64,000 nt of DNA from Thinopyrum elongatum (Eukaryota > Streptophyta > Magnoliopsida > Poales > Poaceae): the NCBI GenBank assembly GCA_011799875.1, contig CM022299.1:212108070-212172069 (forward strand). The letters are read 5' to 3'. The stretch's first letter is position 1, and every line of letters begins with the position of its first letter. Shown here piece after piece: positions 45,905-54,542 of this stretch. The notes beneath the pieces are model-generated. The model did not search any database and was not told where the DNA came from. It was given only the letters and a program-made list of their open reading frames with translations. Both the position numbers and the translations under genes were made by a program.

Positions 45905-46696
45905 TCAGCGGCATGCCCGATGGCGCCAAGACGGTGCCGCTGCTGTGCTCTGGGTGCGGCGGCTCAGCGGCTCATAGCTGTCATCGTCGCTGGATTCCGG
46001 AGAATCGCCGCTGGTGTCGGAGGAGCTGCTGGCAAGGCCAAGGGCAAGTTCAACGCCCGTGGCCACGTTGCCTTCATCGCCTCCCCCGGGGCAGCATTCC
46101 AGGTGCCGACCGTCCTCGCCAAAAACCTTGAAGAGGAGCGTCGAAGCTCCGTCATATTCGAAGTGGATGGCGAGGGCTCCCTCTGTGCGGCATGCGCGGG
46201 CGATCTCGCCCCATCCTCGAGTCATGAAGACGTCACCGGAGCATACGACCTCGACCTCCGCTTCAGTGGCTTGGCTGCAGCACGCGGCGTGTTGCAGCCA
46301 TAGCTCGACAGGCCCCCTCGGTAGTATCTCCTCTGCAAAGGACCGCGGGAGTCGGATCCACGCGCACGGTGGCATCGCTGCCCACACCACAAACTCGCAT
46401 GCCGAGCCTTCGGCATGAGTTCATGAGCCGGGTGGCCATGCAGCCATCGCCTGTCCTCCCTCGCGACCATGACCCTCGTGGTGCTGAGCACTGCCCCTGT
46501 GCACGGGGCTCCGCGCGCGGGCGTACATAGGGATCGGGAAGCCCGGCGGAGGCCGCTCGTGCCAAGGTTGTGTCACCTCGGGCCCCCCGGCGATGTCGCG
46601 GGAGCAGCTGAGCCTCTTCTTCGACGGGAGTGGCCCAAGTTACACCCGAGGAGCCTTCCCTTGCTTCGCTGCAGAAAACCTCCTCACCGGCGCCAT
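45905..46696 (-). pseudogene. Antisense B3-domain gene in the gypsy element (two nonsense codons)
   Basis: From the ATG at 46696 (MAPVRRFSAAKQGKAP) one frame of 264 codons runs to 45905. TAA at codon 19 (46640-46642) and TGA at codon 92 (46421-46423) interrupt it. Residues 113-203 match a plant B3 DNA-binding domain from start to end: IRLPRSFAEEILPRG, VVCSGDVFMTRGWGEIAR, EGALAIHFEYDGAS, LLFKVFGEDGRHLECCP. A Ser/Asp-rich acidic tail follows. A minus-strand TATAAA at 46785-46790 lies ~90 bp upstream, so it had its own promoter, opposite to gag and near the 3' LTR where extra antisense genes of Tat-type elements sit. The 162-residue part after codon 102, holding the whole domain, is open. Confidence 0.75.
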
Positions 46697-46784
46697 TGGA
46701 GCTTCGACGAGACGGCGAGACAAGAAGGAAGAAGAAGGAGCAAGCAGCGGGAAGACAGAGATGAGCCGGGGGCTCCGCCCCCCA

Positions 46785-46790
46785 TTTATA
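46785..46790 (-). promoter_or_regulatory. TATA box of the antisense B3 gene
   Basis: GGCTATAAATGGGG on the minus strand, followed by a C/T-rich leader and an ATG ~90 bp downstream, as in plant core promoters. Confidence 0.6.
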
Positions 46791-47019
46791 GCCAGAGGGA
46801 GGCCAACCGCCGGCCTCCACGATCCCAGGTAATGATGATCCTTTTTGCATGCAGCAGGCTATTGTTAAGTCGAATGGTTGCAGAGGCTGCGTGGGGAAGT
46901 GGAGACGCCCACATCCCATCAAGCGCCACACGTCAACTCAGTTCGCAGGCGATTGGGGCCCGCGGCGCTTCGCCCTTGCCCTTTGGCTTCGCCTTGGAGC
47001 CAAGTCCGAGTGCGCCTTG

Positions 47020-47033
47020 GGCTCGGGGGCTAC
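47020..47033 (+). other. Polypurine tract of the large family C element
   Basis: GGGCTCGGGGGCTAC directly precedes the TGTCGGCG start of the 3' LTR. Confidence 0.7.
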
Positions 47034-47909
47034 TGTCGGCGTTCTGGGAACCAGGGTACCCAGACTTGCCTGCCTGCGGCCCACGGCATGGCTCCATCAA
47101 CGGCCTAGTATGGCCCATCTTCAGCATCGACCAAGCAGGACCCTCGCGAGGGGCCAAGCCTTGCGAGGCGGACGACGCCAAGACCTCCAGGGGGAGCGGC
47201 CTCCCGAGGCAGGCTCCTGAGGACCAGAGATTTCTATGCAGGCGCTCACCTCATGAGCTTGGGGTGACGCAAGCCATGCCGACCAAGGCCAGGCGGGCGC
47301 CAGCGGGCATAGTACGGTAGATTTCCTCTTTGGTGCTAAGGGGCCAAGCGCAGGAGCAGAGTCCCGAGGAATCAGCCAAAGGTTTCCATTCCCGTGCTAC
47401 AAGACCAGGACGGCAGGACGGAGGTCATTGCCGAGCCCACCACGGCGTCACTACCTGAAGCTTTGCAGGCGAAGACCACTTTTTGTCAGGATAAGATGTA
47501 CTATTTGTCTCCCTTCAAACTTGGCCATTGTGGGATCCCTTCCCGCCTCTATTTTGGGGGAAGAGGACCAAGGCCACTATAAATATAGCCTAGCCACCAC
47601 CATAGAGGGGGATCGGGCCATTCGAACCCTCACCAGCTCACACCCACACAAGAACAGACCTCCTGAGGTAGTTCTTCCCCTGTACTAGTTCATCCTCAGC
47701 CCATCGCGAGGCTAATCCACCACAAAGCAGGAGTAGGGTATTACACCGCCAGGTGGCCCGAACCTGGGTAAACTGCCGTGTCCCCTTTCCTTCTAGTTCG
47801 TCGAGCTAGGCCATGAGATCGACAGGTTGGCAGACTGGGGAGATCAAGTTCTTCGCACGCACCCAAGATTTCGAATCTTTCATGGGTTTGCGGAGCCCTG
47901 AATCCGACA
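47034..47909 (+). mobile_element. 3' LTR of the large family C element
   Basis: 876 bp, TGTCGGCGTTCTGGG to TGAATCCGACA. TATA box TATAAATA at 47578-47585. Followed by the CCTTC target copy (47910-47914). Confidence 0.92.
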
Positions 47910-47914
47910 CCTTC

Positions 47915-48451
47915 AAAGCAAACGGTTGTTTTGGATGACCCGTGTGCAACCACGTACAGACAATTTGGTAAGATTTGCATCTGTCATATTGGGTATATTG
48001 CCATTTGTCAAACTGGAAAGATTGACATTTGTTAATCTAGTAACATTGCCATTTGTCAACCTTGTAACACTGCGATTTGTCAAAATATGCAGCTAAAAAT
48101 CACTAGCACTATCTAATTTTTGCAACTAAAATTCAATAATTAAGCATAGATTTCATTCATAGATTAAGCAGTCATTCTTTATACAGACAATTCAACTCGA
48201 CAGCTGAACCGACCAAACTTTTCCCCAATTGTTGCCAACCATGTACTGAAATAGCTAGTTCAACTATATATACTAGCTAATTTTAAGTACGTTGGACAGT
48301 TTCACCACATCTATAGCCAGATGAACTGAACAAAATAGCCCCTAAATACTACTACTATGGAGGGGCTTTGTACTACTTCTGGCAGCCTCTACTCTGCCGA
48401 GCGCGCTCAGTAAGAGGCAGAGGAGGAGGAGCCTACCGACAAGCTGGACAA
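47915..48451. other. Continuation of DNA-transposon right part, no gene
   Basis: It begins with another AAAGCAAACGG subterminal unit. A short tandem motif of the form CATTTGTCAAACT, about 28-30 bp apart, follows (about 47990-48080: ATTGCCATTTGTCAA, TTGACATTTGTTAA, TTGCCATTTGTCAA, CTGCGATTTGTCAA). AT-rich sequence leads up to the next gene. Confidence 0.5.
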
Positions 48452-49177
48452 CTACAATACGGTGCCTACCGCTGCTGCACCTTCAGTGACGCTCACCTTG
48501 AACGCCCTCTGCTGCTCCAGATGACCCCTCTTGAAGCGATGGTTCTCCTCGTAGATCTCCTGATTCCTCGCCTCTGCGGCAGCATGTGCTGCAGCCACGG
48601 CGGCGGTAAGGCTCTTTGCATGCTCGATGAGGCGCTCCTCCTCCTCCCGCAGGAACTCGGTGTAGCGCGCAAGGTGGCTGACGCACGTGCGGGCCTCCAC
48701 CTCTGCCTCCTGCCTTCGGGCGGCAGTGGCGGAGCGAGTGATGACCCCGGCGGTCGACGGTGGGCTGGCGGCCAAGGCGGACGGCGATGGGGTGGCAGCC
48801 ACGACCACCACCTCCCGCCTTCGGGCCGCGGCGGCGGAGCGGGTGATGGCCACGGTGGCATGCAGTGGGGTGGCGGCCATGACGGCCACCACCCGCCTTT
48901 GGGCCGCGGTGGCGGAGCGGGCGATGGCCCTGGCTTTCGACGGTCGTGGGGCGGCCATGGCGGCAGACGTTGGGGTGGCGGCAACGGCAACTATCAACAG
49001 CTGCCGACAGGCAGCGGCAGCGAAGCATGTGGTGGGTGTTCCACGCACACCCAACAGGGATGCCACGCGCACTACACTACGCCGGGGACTGCGCCGCCGC
49101 AGCGGTGTAGCCTCCCAGCTGGAGCTGTCCTCTGATGACAGCAGAGTGGCTGAGCGACGACGACGGACCGGTGCCAT
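48452..49177 (-). CDS. Arg/Ala-rich repeat protein of unknown function (241 aa)
   Basis: ATG at 49177 (MAPVRRRRSATLLSSEDSSS), open to the stop at 48452. A minus-strand TATATAAA at about 49257-49264 supports this start. The central part consists of diverged repeats of about 25 residues, each with a (I/T)(A/T)RSATAA-RR-VVAV-AATP theme (about residues 75-165). The C-terminus is a likely coiled coil (YTEFLREEEERLIEHAKSLT, EENHRFKRGHLEQQRAFK). No known domain. It could be an accessory gene of the surrounding transposon or low-complexity coding sequence. The GC-rich repeats also create long frames on the other strand, which I do not call. Confidence 0.45.
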   Translation of the reverse strand: MAPVRRRRSATLLSSEDSSSWEATPLRRRSPRRSVVRVASLLGVRGTPTTCFAAAACRQLLIVAVAATPTSAAMAAPRPSKARAIARSATAAQRRVVAVMAATPLHATVAITRSAAAARRREVVVVAATPSPSALAASPPSTAGVITRSATAARRQEAEVEARTCVSHLARYTEFLREEEERLIEHAKSLTAAVAAAHAAAEARNQEIYEENHRFKRGHLEQQRAFKVSVTEGAAAVGTVL

Positions 49178-49256
49178 TGGCGATTGTGGGAGAAGCAGAT
49201 GAGATAAGCTATAGGGAGGGAGGGGAAAATGCAACGCAGGACTCGCCGGCCATGAG

Positions 49257-49264
49257 GGTTTATA
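49257..49264 (-). promoter_or_regulatory. TATA box of the 48452-49177 gene
   Basis: CTATATAAACC on the minus strand, ~80 bp before the ATG. Confidence 0.5.
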
Positions 49265-49511
49265 TAGCAGGCAGGTAAGCATTGGGATTTTGGGCGATTT
49301 CACCGAGTCGAGCGGGAAGCTTGCACGGAAACTTGCGCGGTTGCGCGGGAATGGGCTCACCACCGTTTGGCCAAAAGAACGCCCCCGCGCACTGCTCAAG
49401 CTTGCGCTCTAAGCCATCTGCGGCAGCGGGGTGACAAGATGTGCGAGAGGAGGACGAAGGGACACGTACACATACGGTTAATAAAATAAAAATGTTTGCT
49501 ATTAAATTACC

Positions 49512-49754
49512 TACTACCCGCGTCCTGGTTTATATATAAGTTGTCTATGTATTTTTGTGCCAAATTTTGACTATAGATTTAACTAATAAAATACGAATGC
49601 ATGTCGCCAGAGATTATATTGTTGGATTCGTATTTGAACATAGTTTCTAATTATATAATTTTTGTAACATGCATTAACATTTTGTTGGTTAAATTTAAGG
49701 TCAAAATATGGCATAGAATATAAAGGGGACTAATAGACCAAGACGGCGGTAGTA
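49512..49754 (+). mobile_element. Stowaway-type MITE, 239 bp
   Basis: TA target duplications (49512-49513 and 49753-49754) flank terminal inverted repeats: CTACCCGCGTCCTGGTTTAT at the left and, as reverse complement at the right, CTACCGCCGTCTTGGTCTAT. The interior is AT-rich with no gene. The ends resemble the CTCCCTCCGTCC consensus of Stowaway (Tc1/mariner-derived) MITEs. Confidence 0.88.
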
Positions 49755-50156
49755 GCACACGGCCACTCTCTACGCAGTGACGCAACTGTCGGCCGGCTTG
49801 TAGACGACCATTTCTTGCGTGTTCAACTGCTCTATGCATGTGGTTGCTTGCGGTTGAGGCGGCCACGACGCACTCTGCTCGCGTCCCGCCGCGTGCGCTC
49901 TGCCCTCGTCCCTCCACACGCGCTGCCAGTGTTTGGGGCCGGCGCACGATCATGCACGTTCGTGTGCATGCGGTTGCACCGGGCGCTGCGGGACGATGCA
50001 GTTACCCGCTACAAAAACTGCCATGCGGACGCGCCAAGAATCCAAGCCACCCAGCCCCCATTTATTCCTGCGGCCATTTACCTTCATCTCTCACACCACA
50101 CATCACAATATGCACACCCATGACGACACATACAGAGAGGACATCCAGCGGTTCCA
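49755..50156 (+). other. Upstream region of the exonuclease-like gene fragment
   Basis: A GC-rich promoter or leader ends in a C/A-rich leader (CTCTCACACCACACATCACA) just before the ATG at 50157. No independent gene is seen. Confidence 0.35.
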
Positions 50157-50479
50157 ATGGCGCTCCCCGTGCCTCCAATGGCGCTCCCAGCGGCCGACGA
50201 CAACAACGGCGGGCAGGTCACCACGCATCACATAGTGGACACCCACGTGAGGGGGAAGGCCCTCTCGGTGGTGTACACGAATGATCCGGTCTCGGTGGAG
50301 AGCTCCATCCAAACTATGGAGTAGTTGCTTGCCGAGGACAAGTACCAAGTGGTCGGCTTCGACATCGAGTACACCATCGGTCGTGTCAGGCATGATCAGA
50401 AGGTTTCCGTCGCCCAGTTGTGTGTGCGACATGACATCCTCGTCTACCACTATGATGTCTACTACGCAACCTTCTTCTT
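50157..50479 (+). pseudogene. 3'-5' exonuclease (Werner-like, DEDD) gene, N-terminal fragment
   Basis: ATG at 50157 (MALPVPPMALPAADDNNGGQ), open to 50479 apart from a TAG at 50322-50324. The frame reads HIVDTHVRGKALSVVYTND, KYQVVGFDIEYTIG, HDQKVSVAQLCVRHDILVYH. FDIEY carries the D-x-E motif I of DEDD exonucleases, and the layout matches plant Werner-exonuclease-like proteins. The remaining ~100 residues, with motifs II and III, are missing because a retrotransposon LTR begins at 50480. It is either a captured fragment or a dead gene copy. Confidence 0.65.
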
Positions 50480-51525
50480 GTAGACTCGTGTTGGGCCTCC
50501 AAGCGCAGAGTTTTGTAGGACAGTAGCAAATTTCCCTCAAGTGGATGACCTAAGGTTTATCAATCCGTGGGAGGTGTAGGATGAAGATGGTCTCTCTCAA
50601 ACAACCCTGCAACCAAATAACAAAGAGTCTCTTGTGTCCTCAACACACACAATACAATGGTAAATTGTATAGGTGCACTAGTTCGGCGAAGAGATGGCGA
50701 TACAAGTGTAATATGGATAGTAGATATAGGTTTTTGTAATCTGAAAATATAAAAACAGCAAGGTAACTAGTAACAAAAGTGAGCAAAAATGGTATTGCAA
50801 TGCTTGGAAAGAAGGCCTAGGGTTCATACTTTCACTACCGCAAGTTCTCTCAACAATGATAACATAATTAGATCATATGGCAATCCCTCAACGTGCGACA
50901 AAAGTCACTCCAAAGTTCCTATCACGGAGAACATAAGATGAAATTGCTTGTAGGGTACGAAACAACCTCAAATTATTCTTTCCGATCAATCCATTGAGTT
51001 GTTCCTATAAATGTCACAAACAGCCCTAGAGTTCGTAGTAAAATAACACCATATGACCCACATAAATCAACCCTAATGTCACCTAGATACTCCTATGTCA
51101 CCACAAGTATCCGTGGGTCAATTATACGATATGCATCAAACAACTTCAGATTCATAATATTCAGTCCAACACAAAGAACCTCAAAGAGTGCCCCAAGATT
51201 CCTACTGGAGAAACAAGGACCAAAACATGCATCAACCCCTATGCATAGATTACCCCAATGTCACCTCGGGAATCCGCGAGTTGAGTGCCAAAATATACAT
51301 CAAGTGAATCAATAGAACACCCCATTGTCACCACGGGTATCCCACGCAAGACATACATCAAGTGTTCTCAAATCCATAATAGTATTTAATCCGATAATAG
51401 CGAAACCTCAAAGGTAAATCTCAATTCATCACAAGAAGGTAGAGGGGGAAGAACACCATACGATCCAACTATAATAACAAAGCTCACGGTACGTCAAGAT
51501 CGTGCCAAATCAAGAACACGAGAGG

Positions 51526-51557
<32 letters not shown>

Positions 51558-52140
51558 TCAAACACACAGCTATTGGTACATACACTCAGCCCCGAGGGTG
51601 AACTACTCCCTCCTCGTCATGGAGACCGCCGGGATGATGAAGATGGCCACCGGTGATGGTTTCCCCCCCTCCGGCAGGGTGCCGGAACAGGGTCCCGATT
51701 GGTTTTTGGTGGCTACAGAGGCTTGCGGTGGCGGAACTCCCGATCTAGGTTTCTTTCTGGGGGTTTCTGGATTTATAGGAATTTTTGGCGTCGGTTTCAT
51801 GTCAGGGGGGTCCACAAGTCAGCGACAAGGCAGGGGGCGCGCCCTCCACCCTTGTCGTTGACTCGGGACCCTTCTGGCCCAACTCTTGTGCTTCGGGGGC
51901 TTCTTCTGGTCCATAAAAAATCACTGTAAATTTTCAGCTCGTTTGGACTCCGTTTGATATTCCTTTTCTGCAAAACTCAAAAACAAGGAAAAAAAACATA
52001 AAACTGGCACTGGGTTCTAGGTTAATAGGTTAGTCCCAAAAATAATATAAAATAGCATATAAATGCATGTAAAACATCCAAGATGGATAATATAATAGCA
52101 TGGAACAATCAAAAATTATAGATACGTTGGAGACGTATCA
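50480..52140 (-). mobile_element. TGATACGTCTCC-type gypsy LTR (3' LTR)
   Basis: 1661 bp. On the minus strand it starts TGATACGTCTCCAACGTAT and ends CACGAGTCTACA. It is preceded (minus strand) by a polypurine-like GCTTGGGGATGCT at 52141-52153. A minus-strand TATAAA is at 51772-51777. It cuts the exonuclease-like gene. This LTR type is very common in Triticeae genomes. Confidence 0.88.
51520..51558 (+). repeat. (GA)n simple repeat
   Basis: About 39 bp of GA dinucleotides with two interruptions, inside the LTR. Confidence 0.9.
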
Positions 52141-54540
52141 AGCATCCCCAAGCGTAATTCTTGCTCGCCCTTGAGTAGGTAAATGATAAAAACAGAATTT
52201 TTGATGTGGAATGCTACCTAGCATATTTATCAATGTAATCTTCTCTATTGTAGCAAGAATATTCAGATCCATAAGATTCAAAACAAAAGTTTAATATTGA
52301 CATCAAAACAATAATACTTCAAGCATACTAATAAGGCAATCATGTCTTCTCAAAATAACATGGCCAAAGAAAGTTATCCCTACAAAATCATATAGTCTGG
52401 CTATGCTCCATCTTCATCACACAAAATATTCAAATCATGCACAACCCCGATGACAAGCCAAGCAACTGTTTCATACTTTTGATGTTCTCAAACCTTTTCA
52501 ACTTTCACGCAATACATGAGCGTGAGCCATGGACATAGCACTATAGGTGGAATAGAATATGGTGGTTGTGGAGAAGACAAAAAGAAGGAGATAGTCTCAC
52601 ATCAACTAGGCGTATCAACGGGCTATGGAGATGCCCATCAATAGATATCAATGTGAGTGAGTAGGGATTGCCATGCAACGGATGCACTAGAGCTATAACT
52701 TTATGAAAGCTCAAAAAAAAGACACTAAGTGGGTGTGCATCCAACTTGCTTGCTCATGAAGACCTAGGGCATTTGAGGAAGCCCATCGTTGAAATATACA
52801 AGCCAAGTTCTATAATGAAAAATTCCCACTAGTATATGAAAGTGACAAAATAGGAGACTCTCTATCATGAAGATCATGGTGCTACTTTGAAGCACAAGTG
52901 TGGAAAAAGGATAGTAACATTGCCCCTTCTCTCTTTTCTCTCATTTTTTATTTTTTTAATTTTTTCTTTTCTCTTTTTTTTTATTTTTTTTTGGTTGGCC
53001 TTTTTTTTGCCTTTTTATTTTTCCTCACATGGGGCAATGCTCTAATAATGAAGATCATCACACTTTTATTTACTTACAACTCGATACTAGAACAAAATAT
53101 GACTCTATATGAATGCCTCCGGCGGTGTACCGGGATGTGCAATGACTCAAGAGTGACATGTATGAAAATTATGAACGGTGGCTTTGCCACAAAAACTATG
53201 TCAACTACATGATCATGCAAAGCAATACGACAATGATGAAGCGTGTCATAATAAATGGAACGGTGGAAAGTTGCATGGCAATATATCTCGGAATGGCTAT
53301 GGAAATGCCATAATAGGTAGGTATGGTGGCTGTTTTGAGGAAGGTATATGGTGGGTGTATGGTACCGGCGAAAGTTGCGCGGTACTAGAGAGGCTAGCAA
53401 TGGTGGAAGGGTGAGAGTGCGTATAATCCATGGACTCAACATTAGTCATAAAGAACTCACATACTTATTGCAAAAATCTATTAGCTGTCGAAACAAAGTA
53501 CTACGCGCATGCTCCTAGGGGGATAGATTGGTAAGAATAGACCATCGCTCGTCCCCGACCGCCACTCATAAGGAAGACAATCAATAAATAAATCTTGCTC
53601 CAACTTCGTTACATAACGGTTCACCATACGTGCATGCTACGGGAATCACAAACCTCAACACAAGTATTTCTACAATCCACAATTACTCACTAGCATGACT
53701 CTAATATCACCATCCTCATATCTCAAAACAATCATAAGTAATCAAACTTCTCATAGTATTCAATGCACTTTGTATGAAAGATTTTATTATATCCCTCTTG
53801 CATGCCCATCATATTAGGACTAAATTCATAACCTAAGCAAATTACCATGCTGTTTAAGACTCTCAAAATAATATAAGTGAAGCATGAGAGTTCATCAATT
53901 TCTTCAAAATAAAACCACAGTCGTGCTCTAAAAAAATATAAGTGAAGCACTAGAGCAACTGACAAACAACTCCAAAAAGATATAAGTGAAGATCAATGAG
54001 TAGTCAAATAATTAATTAGCTATGTGAAGATTCTCTCTCATTTAAATTTTTTAGATCTAAGTATTTTATTAAAACAGCGAGCAAAAAAATAAAATGACTT
54101 TCTAAAAATAGCACACATCTTGTGAAGAAGTAAAAACTTAGCCTCAACCGATACTAACCGATCATTGTTGAAGAAGAAAGGTGGGATGCCAACCAGGGCA
54201 TCCCCAAGCTTAGATGCTTGAGACATCTTGAAATATTAACTAGGGATGCCTTGAGCATCCCCAAGCTTGAGCTTTTGTGTCTCCTTAATTCCATTTATAT
54301 CACGGTTTCCCTAAATCTTAAAAACATCATCCACACAAAACTCAACAAGAACTTGTGACATGAGTTAGTATAAATCAAATGCAAAACCTTATCATTCTCT
54401 ACTGTACCAAATCACTAAAATTATTATTTAACATTGCATACTAAATGCCTCTGCATATTTAATATCCCTATCCTCAAATAGAATCATTAAACAATGAAGT
54501 CATGTACACTGTACATCACTATCTTCATTACTTCAAAACG
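52141..54540 (-). mobile_element. 3' internal region of the TGATACGTCTCC element
   Basis: Non-coding, minus orientation. The polypurine tract is at 52141-52153. An unusual T-rich tract of ~95 bp lies at 52935-53030. Short ATATAAGTGAAG repeats lie at about 53872, 53938 and 53980. GCATCCCCAAGCTT segments recur at 54197-54210 and 54255-54270. No gag or pol is recognised. It is cut by the LINE near 54540. Confidence 0.65.
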
Positions 54541-54542
54541 GG

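Larger units (their letters stand above)
35420..47909 (+). mobile_element. Large family C Ty3/gypsy element, complete ends, with antisense B3 gene
   Basis: 5' LTR 35420-36278, primer site 36279-36298, gag-protease 36349-42938 (split by a family A LTR), reverse-transcriptase remnant 42945-43490, non-coding repeats 43790-45760, antisense B3 gene 45905-46696, polypurine tract 47020-47033, 3' LTR 47034-47909. CCTTC duplications flank it. RNase H and integrase are absent, so it is non-autonomous. The LTRs differ at a number of sites and the first has TA in place of the terminal TG, so it is not very recent. Confidence 0.93.

Noticed and set aside
46263..46931. 222-residue minus-strand frame overlapping the B3 gene
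   Set aside because: It is in another frame with no domain; the frame from 46696 leads directly into the B3 domain.
48368..49202. Long Gly-rich and Ala-rich plus-strand frames
   Set aside because: Opposite-strand shadows of the repeat gene 48452-49177, whose TATA box and start lie on the minus strand.
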